Positions 54,077-62,363 of a stretch of DNA of 64,000 bases are shown here, piece by piece. Each line of letters opens with the position of its first letter. Position 1 is the stretch's first letter. The stretch lies in the NCBI RefSeq assembly GCF_017873605.1, contig NZ_JAGGKI010000001.1, forward strand, positions 186,001 through 250,000, in the 5' to 3' direction. Source of the DNA: Paenibacillus lactis (lineage in GTDB: Bacteria; Bacillota; Bacilli; Paenibacillales; Paenibacillaceae). The notes under the pieces are model-generated. The model saw only the letters and a list, made by a program, of their open reading frames with translations. It made no database searches and was not told where the DNA came from. The translations under genes were made by a program, and so were the position numbers.

Positions 54077-54679
54077 TTATTCCAAATTCCAGACAGCTCT
54101 GTCCATCTTCATCGGATCCCCGAAGCTCAGCTGCAGACCTTTGGCATCTTTAGCTACCTCATAGGAAATTTCACCCTTCAGCTCCTCCCCGGGTGCTATG
54201 GTTCCATCGAGGGTCTGCACATCCGAGGAGATCGCCGGCGTATAGTGCACCTCCTGGTCATCTGTCAGCGCAAACGATAAGGCGGACGAAATGACCACCG
54301 GCTCGGTTCCGTTATTTTTAACGGTTAGATCGACAACCTTGAACATATTGCCATCCTGGGGCTTTTTATAATCGTCCCCTTCCGATTCCCGCAATCCGTT
54401 CAGCGTAATCACGATTCCGTAATAGTCGATCGTATCGCCGACAACGCCTGTCTCGCCGGCACTCAGCTTCTTGCCACCGTCCGGCGTAGCGGTCTGATCC
54501 TCTTGGGGCTTGGCTGAAGGGTCTTCAGCGGACCCTGAGGCATTGCCTGAATCGCCGCCTCCGCTTACGGCAGGGGGCTGTTCCGCCGGCGGAGCAGCCT
54601 GATCATTCGAGCAGGCTCCAATAAGCAGCATCGTCAGTATTGCAGCCGAAATTTTTATCATCATCGGATTCATCCTCAT
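54077..54679 (-). CDS. DUF4352 domain lipoprotein
   Basis: 200-residue secreted lipoprotein: signal peptide with lipobox LIGAC (cysteine at 23), a Pro/Ser/Gly-rich low-complexity linker to about residue 75, then a single beta-sandwich DUF4352 domain (GDTIDYYGIVITLNGL ... VVDLTVKNNGTEPVVIS). Such domains resemble small immunoglobulin-like folds of unknown function on the outer face of the membrane. ATG with AGGAGG 8 nt upstream. Single gene. Confidence 0.87.
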   Translation of the reverse strand: MRMNPMMIKISAAILTMLLIGACSNDQAAPPAEQPPAVSGGGDSGNASGSAEDPSAKPQEDQTATPDGGKKLSAGETGVVGDTIDYYGIVITLNGLRESEGDDYKKPQDGNMFKVVDLTVKNNGTEPVVISSALSFALTDDQEVHYTPAISSDVQTLDGTIAPGEELKGEISYEVAKDAKGLQLSFGDPMKMDRAVWNLE

Positions 54680-54780
54680 TCATATTACCTCCTATCGCAG
54701 TCATGGCTTGATTAGAATCTTTCCTTAATCCTGAACTTAAATAGTTTCGCCATGCATTCGCAAAATCCTGCATAAACACG

Positions 54781-54806
54781 AAAAAGCCCCCTGGAAAGGG
54801 GGGCTT
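54781..54806 (-). terminator. Intrinsic terminator of the NADH oxidase gene
   Basis: AAGCCCCC stem with complement GGGGGCTT and, on the minus strand, TTTTTCG. It lies 13 bp after the oxidase stop. Confidence 0.88.
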
Positions 54807-54818
54807 CGAAGGGATGAG

Positions 54819-56180
54819 TTATACGTGCACAGGTGTCTCGGTTTGGATTTCAGGCAGCGCCTGCAATCCCGCCGTATTCAGGAAGTTCCACGGCTTGTTG
54901 TAATGCGGCTGGAAGAAGAAATCGATAAAGGCCAGCTGGTCAATCGTCATCCGGTTCTGGATGCATACCGACAGCGTGTTGATCGACTGGGTCAAGTCTG
55001 CCTTGGAAATCACTTGGGCACCGATTACGCGGCGGGTTTCCGTCTCATATACGACCTTCAATGTTACCGATTCAGACGTCGGCATAAATTCCGGACGGTA
55101 ATGATCGGTGATCGTTACGGCTTCGACCTGAAGTCCTTCATCCTTAGCGGCTCCTTCCGTCAGCCCAGTGGACGCGATGTTATGCTCATAAATTTTGAGG
55201 CCCGAGGTGCCTTGCGTCCCCATATAAGGGGTGGTGTGCTTCACCAAATTGCGGGCAACCAGCGTCCCCATCCGCACGGCGTTCGTCGCCAGCGGAATGT
55301 ACATCATCTTGCCTGTCGGGTTATAGAGCACCGAGCAGCAATCGCCCGCTGCATAGACATCTGGCTTATTGGTCTGCATGTACGAGTTCACAACGATGGC
55401 TCCGTTGTCGAGCATGTCGACCTGTCCTTTAAACAGCCCTGTGTTCGGACGGAAGCCGATGCAGAGGATGACCAGATCCGTTTGGATTTCTCCCTTGTCG
55501 GTAATCACCTTGGTTACTTTGCCCTCCTCTCCCTGGAAGGAGGTTACCGTCTGACCGAGTGCCAGCTCAATTCCTTTTTCCCGGAAAGAATTCTCGATCT
55601 GATCACTGAATTCACGGTCCAAATATTTGTTCAGAATGCGGTCAGCGCTGTCGATCAGCGTAACCTGCTTGCCGTTTTGCTGAAAGGCCTCGACCAGCTC
55701 GACGCCGATATACCCGGCACCTACGACGGTGATATGCTTCGCATGACGCGCTTTTTCGATAATCGTATTGGAATGGCGGTAATTCTTCGAGAGCAGGATA
55801 TTGTCCAGGTCAATGCCCTCAAGTTTCGGAACGATCGGCCAAGAGCCGGTCGTAATGATCAGCTTGTCGTACGTATCGTCAAAGGTTTCGGACGTGACCA
55901 GATTGCGCACCTTAAGGGTTTTGCGGTCGGTATCAACCGATACGATCTCGTGGCGCATTTTGGTGTCGACGCCCAGCTCTTCGAGCTTCTCCGGCGAGGA
56001 ATAAAATAATCCATCCGGATCCTTCACGACGCCTCCGACATACAGTGCGATGCCGCACGATAAAAAGGAAATATTGTCATTGCGTTCATAAACGGTAATC
56101 TGTGCATCTGGATACAGCTTGGCGGTATTTACAATGGCAGACGTTCCTGCATGGGTACAACCAATAACGGCAACTTTCAT
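54819..56180 (-). CDS. nox: NADH oxidase (water-forming, CoA-disulfide-reductase family)
   Basis: 453-residue flavoprotein: FAD-binding AVIGCTHAGTSA (4-15), single redox cysteine C42 in SFLSCG, NAD-binding VVGAGYIGVELVEAF (152-166), second FAD site YAAGDCC (about 293) and a C-terminal dimerisation domain. C42 without a second cysteine is the mark of H2O-forming Nox and CoA-disulfide reductases. ATG start. The promoter contains two redox-type palindromes, fitting control by Rex or an FNR-type regulator. It regenerates NAD+ from NADH with oxygen. Confidence 0.92.
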   Translation of the reverse strand: MKVAVIGCTHAGTSAIVNTAKLYPDAQITVYERNDNISFLSCGIALYVGGVVKDPDGLFYSSPEKLEELGVDTKMRHEIVSVDTDRKTLKVRNLVTSETFDDTYDKLIITTGSWPIVPKLEGIDLDNILLSKNYRHSNTIIEKARHAKHITVVGAGYIGVELVEAFQQNGKQVTLIDSADRILNKYLDREFSDQIENSFREKGIELALGQTVTSFQGEEGKVTKVITDKGEIQTDLVILCIGFRPNTGLFKGQVDMLDNGAIVVNSYMQTNKPDVYAAGDCCSVLYNPTGKMMYIPLATNAVRMGTLVARNLVKHTTPYMGTQGTSGLKIYEHNIASTGLTEGAAKDEGLQVEAVTITDHYRPEFMPTSESVTLKVVYETETRRVIGAQVISKADLTQSINTLSVCIQNRMTIDQLAFIDFFFQPHYNKPWNFLNTAGLQALPEIQTETPVHV

Positions 56181-56297
56181 GGTTTTTCCTCCTCCAAAGT
56201 AAAGCTTGTATTTGTTTAAGATGATCTGTTTGGCATGGAATCATGCTTGGTAACCGTTGATGCCATTCTGCTTCTGATCCCGATGCCCAAGCTTGTT

Positions 56298-56356
56298 TGT
56301 GAATTAATTCACTTTTACTATGGTTTCATTATAATGTGATTTAATTCACATTTCAA
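56298..56356 (-). promoter_or_regulatory. nox promoter with two Rex/FNR-type palindromes
   Basis: Minus strand: TTGAAA (56356-56351), 17-bp spacer, TATAAT (56333-56328). The spacer itself holds TGTGATTTAATTCACA (56335-56350). A second site TGTGAATTAATTCACT (56298-56313), whose core GTGAATTAATTCAC is a perfect palindrome, lies about +8 to +23 from the predicted start near 56321. Both resemble the Gram-positive Rex box TTGTGAA-N4-TTCACAA; position suggests repression. Confidence 0.8.
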
Positions 56357-56670
56357 TAGGCTTTTGAAATAGCCACACTTTGTTCACAAATTCACAATCT
56401 TGTTGTGACTCATTCCATTGATTCTTATGATTGCGCAAACGGCTAGCTGTTATTCTAATTTTTGAGACTGGATGAACGGGAATGAATGAGCCGGCTTCAG
56501 AGCATACTATTTCGGTCGTTTCCGCCAGGTACGTTTGACACCGAAGCCAGGGGCTCAAATGTTCTGAAAGGGGCTGCACAGCAAAAAACAGGACTGCAGT
56601 GACCGGATCGTCCAGCTAAATCCCGGCACTTACAGCCCTCCTCTTAGCATTCGCAAAACTCTCGAAATCT
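56357..56670. other. Intergenic region between nox and gpx
   Basis: No gene seen; a 77-codon open frame on the minus strand (56346-56579) has no ribosome site or recognisable content. A TTTTTT preceded by a short palindrome near 56585 on the minus strand might end the gpx transcript. Confidence 0.4.
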
Positions 56671-57153
56671 TTAATCCAGCAGCGATTCAATTGCGCTTCT
56701 CATCGATTCAGGGGTCTCCCGCGGCTCAAACCGCTGCACGACTTGACCCTCGCGATCTACAAGAAACTTGGTGAAGTTCCAGGCAATCTCTCCGTTTCCT
56801 TCAGGACCAGGCTGCTGAGACTTCAAATATTGAAAGAGCGGATGGGCTTCTTCCCCGTTTACATCAATCTTCCCGAAAATCTTGAACGTTACGCCGTAAT
56901 TCAATTGGCAGAACGATTCCGCTTCCTCGCTCGTCCCCGGCTCCTGTCCTCCGAACTGGTTGCAAGGAAAGCCAAGCACCTCCAGACCTCTGGACTTGTA
57001 CTGCTCATATAACTCCTGAAGCTCCCCGTACTGCGGCGTCAGCCCGCATTGGCTGGCCGTGTTCGCAATAAGCAGCACACGGCCCTTATAATCCTCGAGC
57101 GAAATGGGTTTGCCTTGTGTATCGACGGCTTGATAATCATAGATTGACATCAT
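56671..57153 (-). CDS. gpx: Glutathione peroxidase-like thiol peroxidase
   Basis: 160-residue thioredoxin-fold peroxidase. The peroxidatic residue is C36 in NTASQCGLTPQY (cysteine, not selenocysteine), with the catalytic-tetrad segments FPCNQFGGQEPG and AWNFTKFLVDREG. The lone later cysteine (about 82) may resolve in a thioredoxin-dependent cycle. ATG with GAGGAGGG upstream (two ATGs in tandem). It reduces hydroperoxides. Divergent from the small membrane protein at 57455. Confidence 0.95.
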   Translation of the reverse strand: MMSIYDYQAVDTQGKPISLEDYKGRVLLIANTASQCGLTPQYGELQELYEQYKSRGLEVLGFPCNQFGGQEPGTSEEAESFCQLNYGVTFKIFGKIDVNGEEAHPLFQYLKSQQPGPEGNGEIAWNFTKFLVDREGQVVQRFEPRETPESMRSAIESLLD

Positions 57154-57454
57154 TCATTCCCTCCTCTATAGTGCTACCATGTTTGGATTACGCTGATCCG
57201 GCGTTCACCATCTATTCCTCATCATACCTGAAATCATGGGGAGAAACCAAATTTCGATACCTCGGACTGATACCCAAATGAAAGCATTTGTATTATGATA
57301 AATTTATATTTATCGGGCAGGCAAAAAAACTAACAGTCTGATTCGCCGCGATGGCTCGTCTGCTTCGTCCTATCCCTTCCCGGGAATGGGATTGGATGGA
57401 TGTGCCCTGCTGCAGCCGCACTGCTGCAATTTAACATGTAAGCGAGGAAGAAGC
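57154..57454. promoter_or_regulatory. Divergent region with two inverted repeats
   Basis: CAAATG-AAAG-CATTTG (57275-57290) and GATAAAT-TTAT-ATTTATC (57297-57314) are perfect inverted repeats between gpx and the membrane-protein gene. They could be regulator sites; the second resembles a PerR box only loosely. No promoter was assigned. Confidence 0.4.
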
Positions 57455-57985
57455 ATGAAATTGTACCCAGAAATGTTTTTATCCCCTTGGCATCTCATTG
57501 TCCTCCTCTTTGTCCTGATTGCATGGGTAGGACTTATGATTGGCCGTTACGACCGGAAAACCATACTGCGCAGTACCGGCCTCACGGCTTTGGTATTTTA
57601 TTTTATCGTGACGATTCCCGTGGGACTGATCACGCAGGAATCCTTGTATAAGCAAGAAACGATGCTGGCCGAGCTGGATCAGAGTTTCGAAGAAAAAAAG
57701 GAGGAGTCCAGCCTGACGAGCGTCCAGGATCATATCATTGTTTATGCCGGGGCATACAGAAATGATGATGGCGCCGATATTCTCGTCTATGCCGGCAATT
57801 ACCATAGCAGCGAAACGTTCACCGGCAATATACGGGTTTCCGTTTATGATAAGGATAAAGAAGAGGTATTTACCGAAACATACGAGCGTGTGACACTCGC
57901 ACCTGGGGAGAAGAAGAAACTCGATACGACTTATACAAGTCAGCCGATGGATACCTACTATCTCCAATACGAAGCGCAGCCCTAG
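57455..57985 (+). CDS. Membrane-anchored protein of unknown function
   Basis: 176-residue protein: two hydrophobic helices (about 10-29 and 42-60), a short acidic linker (EEKKEESS) and a beta-rich extracytoplasmic domain (VYAGAYRNDDGADILVYAGNYHSS ... VSVYDKDKEEVFTETYERVTLAPGEKKKLDTTY) with the look of an FxLYD/immunoglobulin-like fold. ATG with GAGGAAG upstream. Its terminator overlaps its stop codon. No family recognised with confidence. Confidence 0.7.
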   Translation: MKLYPEMFLSPWHLIVLLFVLIAWVGLMIGRYDRKTILRSTGLTALVFYFIVTIPVGLITQESLYKQETMLAELDQSFEEKKEESSLTSVQDHIIVYAGAYRNDDGADILVYAGNYHSSETFTGNIRVSVYDKDKEEVFTETYERVTLAPGEKKKLDTTYTSQPMDTYYLQYEAQP

Positions 57986-57999
57986 GGCCGCGCTTTTTT
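57972..57999 (+). terminator. Terminator overlapping the stop of the membrane-protein gene
   Basis: AAGCGC-A-GCCC-TA-GGGC-C-GCGCTT followed by T5. The last two codons and TAG stop lie within the stem, so transcription ends a dozen bases past the stop. Confidence 0.85.
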
Positions 58000-58112
58000 A
58001 CTGCTTATAAAATTGTTCGCAAGTGTGAAACAAAGTTCCGAATGCTTGAACAACCGGTTGTATTCCCAGCGATGCGCTAAAACAGCATCATGGCTTGATC
58101 ACAATCTAGTTT

Positions 58113-59351
58113 CTAGCTCTTGTAAACTTCGATCTCCGATTCGGGAGCGTTAGCGGCTGGTCTATACGGCTCGGGTGCCGGCGGCAGATTCTTCGCGTCG
58201 CGGTCCTTCCGCAGACGGCGGATCCCAAGATAGACTAAGCCATATAACGGGAGAAGCATGAAGGACAATGCCAACAAACTTCCTGACATGATATAGGACG
58301 GATCCGTCTCAATGTCCGAGAAATCCACAAAAAAGAATGAAGCAAGCGATGCCAAAGAAAAAATAATGATCTGCGGCCATCGCATCCATTTCACAAGGAT
58401 AAAAAACAGAATGCTGAAGCTGCCGAGCAGCGAAATCGAATAGGCGTAATTGTTCGGGTTAATTGAGCCGTTATCCGCTAATCTCACCAGCCAATAACCG
58501 ATGGCGAATTGAACCGGAAATACAAGCCAAGCCAGCTTGCCGACCCCGCGAAAGGCGGACTTCCTCTTTCTCAGCTCCTCCTCGTATTCTAGAAGCTTCA
58601 TCCCATGCTCAAGTTCTTCCAGTTCAGCTTCCGTATATTCGCGCTGCTCTTCCTCTTCAATTAACTGCTCCATATACGGACGGAAGTCGCGCTCGATATT
58701 CCCGTCAAATTCCGCTGCCTTCAAATCCTCATCGCTCCGCAGCTGCTGCGGCACCGATGCATCGCGGAAATCATGGATGATAAGCGAAGTCAGATATAGC
58801 GGTACATTTCTCCCGCTCATGACCTCCAGCCAACGATTCGCATCCATCGGATCCAAGAACGGAATGGCGATCGCCCGCTCCCTCATCCCGCTGCGGGCGA
58901 TCAGATAGAGGACCGGCATCAATTCGACAACCGGGCTTCTTTCCATCATTTTGGTTTTCTTATAAGCATAGCTGTATTGGAGCACGTAACGTCCATAGTA
59001 CATCTCCACCACATCGGTCAGGCGGACGCTTCCTTGCTCCGATTCTCCCGTAGCCGGATCCCACAGCTCATAGTCCACGCGATCCTCGTACAATGCGTAT
59101 CGATCCAGATGCGTATTCGCCCACACCTGCTTCCTCAGACTTTTCAACAGCTTGACAAACATGATGATTCCGACAGGCACGGCCAGCAAGCTAAGCCAGG
59201 TCCAGACGGAAGGCCAGAGAAGCAGAAGGACCACCGGGCCGACGATCAACCCGAGCCCGAGCAGCATGGCGATCGAGTACGCCTCGAACGTCAGTATCCA
59301 GTAAAAGGGCTGCATTTTGGGTTCTTTCTGCTCATGAATCAACAGGGACAT
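58113..59351 (-). CDS. Multi-pass membrane protein of unknown function
   Basis: 412-residue protein: two N-terminal helices (about 22-70), then a cytoplasmic-looking region (80-260) containing a PH-like strand pattern (RYALYEDRVDYELWDPATGESEQGSVRLTDVVEMYYG) and an acidic coiled stretch (EQLIEEEEQREYTEAELEELEHG). Four more helices (about 272-375) and a proline-rich tail follow. ATG start at 59351. No homologue recognised; the PH-like part recalls bacterial bPH/YcxB-type sensor domains. Single gene. Confidence 0.75.
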   Translation of the reverse strand: MSLLIHEQKEPKMQPFYWILTFEAYSIAMLLGLGLIVGPVVLLLLWPSVWTWLSLLAVPVGIIMFVKLLKSLRKQVWANTHLDRYALYEDRVDYELWDPATGESEQGSVRLTDVVEMYYGRYVLQYSYAYKKTKMMERSPVVELMPVLYLIARSGMRERAIAIPFLDPMDANRWLEVMSGRNVPLYLTSLIIHDFRDASVPQQLRSDEDLKAAEFDGNIERDFRPYMEQLIEEEEQREYTEAELEELEHGMKLLEYEEELRKRKSAFRGVGKLAWLVFPVQFAIGYWLVRLADNGSINPNNYAYSISLLGSFSILFFILVKWMRWPQIIIFSLASLASFFFVDFSDIETDPSYIMSGSLLALSFMLLPLYGLVYLGIRRLRKDRDAKNLPPAPEPYRPAANAPESEIEVYKS

Positions 59352-59596
59352 GCAGGCAACTCCTTTGTCTTCAACGTTTGACTTTTATAAGATATTGAAC
59401 GGGATGAGGGCCAATTATGTGAAATGATCCTGCTTCCCTTCCAATACTCATTCTAACATTCTATATAATCATTCTTTATGTATGAATGCTCTAACCTTTA
59501 TAATACGGCAAAATCCTTCCCGGGAGGAGATGAATTTAGACCCTTTTTTAGGCAGCTCCATCTAGATCATCCCAAGGCACAGGTCAGCTCAAAATC
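59352..59596. other. Intergenic region between the 412-residue protein and DUF3243
   Basis: AT-rich with no gene. Several TATAAT-like hexamers occur near 59470-59505 on both strands, but I could not pair one with a good -35 for the minus-strand gene. Confidence 0.35.
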
Positions 59597-59633
59597 AAAA
59601 AAGCCTTCCCCGGAATTACTGCCGGGAAAGGCT
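59597..59633 (-). terminator. Intrinsic terminator of the DUF3243 gene
   Basis: Stem AGCCTT-x-CCCGG with complement and TTTTTT on the minus strand, 23 bp after the DUF3243 stop. Confidence 0.88.
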
Positions 59634-59655
59634 GCCTGACACCATGTGAGAAAGG

Positions 59656-60003
59656 CTAAGCCTGACGTTTCTGTGCCAGCTTGACGAGCAGATGAGCCAG
59701 CTGGTGCTGCTCCTCCGGTGTGCCGACCTTCCACAATTCCTGAAGAAGCTTCTCCTCCGAATTTCTAGGCTCTTCGTTTGCAGCCAGATAGCCGGCCACC
59801 TTTTCCGCCGCCTGGGCAAGCTGCTCCTCATTCAATCCGATGCTCTCGGCCAGCTGAATTCGCTTGTTCAAATAGGCCTGAAACGAGTCGAAATCAGCCA
59901 GGATCCGCTCCTTCTCCTTATCGTCAATCCGATCTATCGCGTCATCGACCTTACTTACATCGAGCTCACCGTTCTTGTTCACGACATGATTATGTTCAGA
60001 CAT
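59656..60003 (-). CDS. DUF3243 family protein (YmfJ-like)
   Basis: 115-residue helical protein. The core DFDSFQAYLNKRIQLAESIGLNEEQLAQAAEKVAGYLAANEEPRNSEEKLLQELWKVGTPEEQHQLAHLLVKLAQ matches DUF3243, a small cytosolic family of Bacillales with no known function. ATG at 60003 with AAGGAGG 9 nt upstream; the longer frame to 60072 overlaps the helicase stop. It follows the DEAD-box gene by 78 bp and may be co-transcribed. Confidence 0.85.
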   Translation of the reverse strand: MSEHNHVVNKNGELDVSKVDDAIDRIDDKEKERILADFDSFQAYLNKRIQLAESIGLNEEQLAQAAEKVAGYLAANEEPRNSEEKLLQELWKVGTPEEQHQLAHLLVKLAQKRQA

Positions 60004-60081
60004 GATAACGCCTCCTTGTGATTGGATTAGATAACGATCAGTTATTAACCGCAAGGCCTGCGAATGAACCACCGGATGGCG

Positions 60082-61656
60082 TTAACGGCCGCGCCGTCCA
60101 CCGCTCCGGCCGCTTCCTCCCCGGCTGCCGGAGCCGCGGCTGCCGCCCTGGTTGTCCTGGCCACGGGCGGGGCTGCCGCTGCGGCCGCCGGATCTTGCCG
60201 ATCCACGGCCGGCACCGCCTTGGCTCTTGCTCTGCCCACGGCTGCGCTCTTCCGCGCCTGCACGTCTCCCGGGCCCGCCGCTCTCTTCCCTGCGTGGCTG
60301 CTCCGCTCTCCCCTTGGCTTGGGAGCGGCCTCCCCGGCCATCGGCGCTGCCGCCGCCTCCCCGGGAGCTGCGGTCCGACTGGCCGCGGCGTGCCGAGCCC
60401 GTTCCGCCTTCTCTTCGCCCGCCGCCTTGCCCCCGCTCACGGTCAGACTCAAGCGAAGAGACATGTCTAGCTTTTCTCGGACGGCCGGACTCCATACCCG
60501 CATTGTTCGCGCGCTCCTCCTGGACGTTCCCCTCGTGTGCGTCATAGCGCACCCGCTTCAAGCGAAGCGAGATGCCCTCCTCAATCCGCGCCAGGTCCGA
60601 ACGGTCCTTGGCAGCCATAAAGGTCACTGCCATTCCGCTGCCTCCCGCGCGCCCCGTCCGGCCGATCCGGTGGATGTAACTTTCAACATCATGGGGCATA
60701 TCGTAGTTAAAAACATGGGTAACCCCTTCCACATCCAGCCCCCGGGCTGCCACGTCCGTGGCGACCAAGAGCTGAAGCTTGGCTTCCCGAAACCGTTTCA
60801 TGACCGCTTCACGCTTGGCTTGGGACAGATCACCGTGAAGCTCGTCCGATTCGTATCCGGCAGCAAGCAGGGCTTCGTTTAGAGCCGATGCCCGCCGCTT
60901 GGTACGGCAGAAGATGATGGCAAGAAACGGCCGGTAGCGCTCGATCATGGCCCGAAGGGCGTCCTGCTTGGACCGGTCGGTGCACTCGACAACCACCTGC
61001 TTGATCTGCTCCAACGGAATGGGGGATGCCCCTTTTATAACAATATCTTCAGGTTTATTCATGTAACGAGCCGCAAGCTGCTTCACCCCTGCAGGCATCG
61101 TAGCCGAGAAGAGCATCGTCTGGCGTCGGTATGGAAGGGCATCGATCAGCGCCTCCACTTCGGCCAAAAAGCCCATATGCAGCATTTGATCCGCTTCATC
61201 GAGCACGAGCATTTTAACCCCGCCGAGCTCCAGTGTGCCGCGTCGCAGATGATCCAGCAGCCTTCCCGGCGTGCCGATAATCAAATGCCGGCCGCCTTCC
61301 AGCTTGCGCAGCTGCTTCTCGACATCCTGGCCGCCGTACACGGCCAATATTTTAATCCCGTCCGGCTCCCCTGCGGTCAGCTTCCGGGCTTCCTCCGTGA
61401 TTTGGAGGGCCAGCTCCCGGGTTGGCGCGATGATGAGCGCTTGCGGGAAAGGACGATTCGGATCGATATGCTGCAAAATCGGGAGCATAAAGGCCAGCGT
61501 TTTGCCGGTTCCTGTCCGCGCCCGGGCAATGACATCCTTCCCTTCAAGCAGCAGCGGAATCGTCTCCTGCTGCACCGGCGTCGGTACCGCGATTCCCTGC
61601 TCCTTCAATTTTCTCACTCTCTGCTCGTCAATGCCCAGCTGTTGAAAGTTCGGCAA
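60082..61656 (-). CDS. DEAD-box RNA helicase with Arg/Gly-rich tail
   Basis: 524-residue ATP-dependent RNA helicase. Motifs: Walker A ARTGTGKT (46-53), PTRELA (78-83), DEAD (153-156), SAT (184-186) and HRIGRTGR (329-336). Residues about 391-524 form a basic, Gly/Arg/Ser-rich disordered tail (many RG and GR dipeptides), like the RNA-binding tails of cold-shock helicases CshA/DeaD. TTG at 61656 chosen because GAGGTG is 6 nt upstream and the protein then begins PNFQQLGIDEQ like other family members; the frame is open to 61779. Likely roles are ribosome assembly or mRNA decay. Confidence 0.93.
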   Translation of the reverse strand: MPNFQQLGIDEQRVRKLKEQGIAVPTPVQQETIPLLLEGKDVIARARTGTGKTLAFMLPILQHIDPNRPFPQALIIAPTRELALQITEEARKLTAGEPDGIKILAVYGGQDVEKQLRKLEGGRHLIIGTPGRLLDHLRRGTLELGGVKMLVLDEADQMLHMGFLAEVEALIDALPYRRQTMLFSATMPAGVKQLAARYMNKPEDIVIKGASPIPLEQIKQVVVECTDRSKQDALRAMIERYRPFLAIIFCRTKRRASALNEALLAAGYESDELHGDLSQAKREAVMKRFREAKLQLLVATDVAARGLDVEGVTHVFNYDMPHDVESYIHRIGRTGRAGGSGMAVTFMAAKDRSDLARIEEGISLRLKRVRYDAHEGNVQEERANNAGMESGRPRKARHVSSLESDRERGQGGGRREGGTGSARRGQSDRSSRGGGGSADGRGGRSQAKGRAEQPRREESGGPGRRAGAEERSRGQSKSQGGAGRGSARSGGRSGSPARGQDNQGGSRGSGSRGGSGRSGGRRGR

Positions 61657-61778
61657 ACGTTCCACCTCATTTAAGTATTTTTCGCTATTGAATCGTATTA
61701 AGAAACTGACAAACGACCCTGTCTTTGGTAATGTCAATATTAGAAGATTCATCCCACCACGGCAAGGAGGTGTCCCCA

Positions 61779-62342
61779 ATGAATCCGCTCCAGCTCATAG
61801 TCACTGTACTCGTTCTGCTGATCCTGCTCACCTTGATTAACATGATGATGAATTATGTTTCAAGACGGGACGGGGAACCGCCCGTCCCCCTTAAGAGAAA
61901 GCTGTGGCTTGTTCCGCTTCTCGCAGCCTTTATCATTGTGCCGATCGAGCTGTTCTCCATCCTGTATGCACTCCTGTTCCGGGTGACCGATTCTGCGGGA
62001 CAGATGCTTGCCTATAACAGCGGCGGCGTGCTGCTAAGCCTGCCCCTGCTGCTCTTGATCGGGTTTCTGATCTTTGAAGGCCTCGTGCACCCGATCATGA
62101 TTACCCTGCTGCGCCTATGGCTGCGGCGGGACGCTTCCGTATACGTCAAGCAGACCGTCACCGTGATCACCGATTCGATCCTGATTTACGCACTCGCGTC
62201 GGTGATCCCTGCCGTTCCGGTCGGCAGCTGGCTCCATGCGCTCATCATCGCCGTATTCTATCATCTCATAGAATGGGTCCTGATCGGCATTCAGGCTTGG
62301 ATCCAGCAGCGTAAACGGGCCAAAGCCGCGGCCCCTGGCTAA
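61779..62342 (+). CDS. Small multi-pass membrane protein of unknown function
   Basis: 187-residue protein with four or five hydrophobic helices (about 4-26, 44-68, 82-102, 125-150, 150-170) and a basic C-terminus (RKRAKAAAPG). ATG at 61779 with AAGGAGGTG 9 nt upstream; the upstream frame lacks a site. Divergent from the DEAD-box gene and convergent with the UbiB-like gene. No family recognised. Confidence 0.75.
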   Translation: MNPLQLIVTVLVLLILLTLINMMMNYVSRRDGEPPVPLKRKLWLVPLLAAFIIVPIELFSILYALLFRVTDSAGQMLAYNSGGVLLSLPLLLLIGFLIFEGLVHPIMITLLRLWLRRDASVYVKQTVTVITDSILIYALASVIPAVPVGSWLHALIIAVFYHLIEWVLIGIQAWIQQRKRAKAAAPG

Positions 62343-62363
62343 ACAGCCTTGATAAGCCCACGG

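Noticed and set aside
56346..56579. 77-codon ORF between nox and gpx
   Set aside because: No start signal, no recognisable content and it overlaps the nox promoter.
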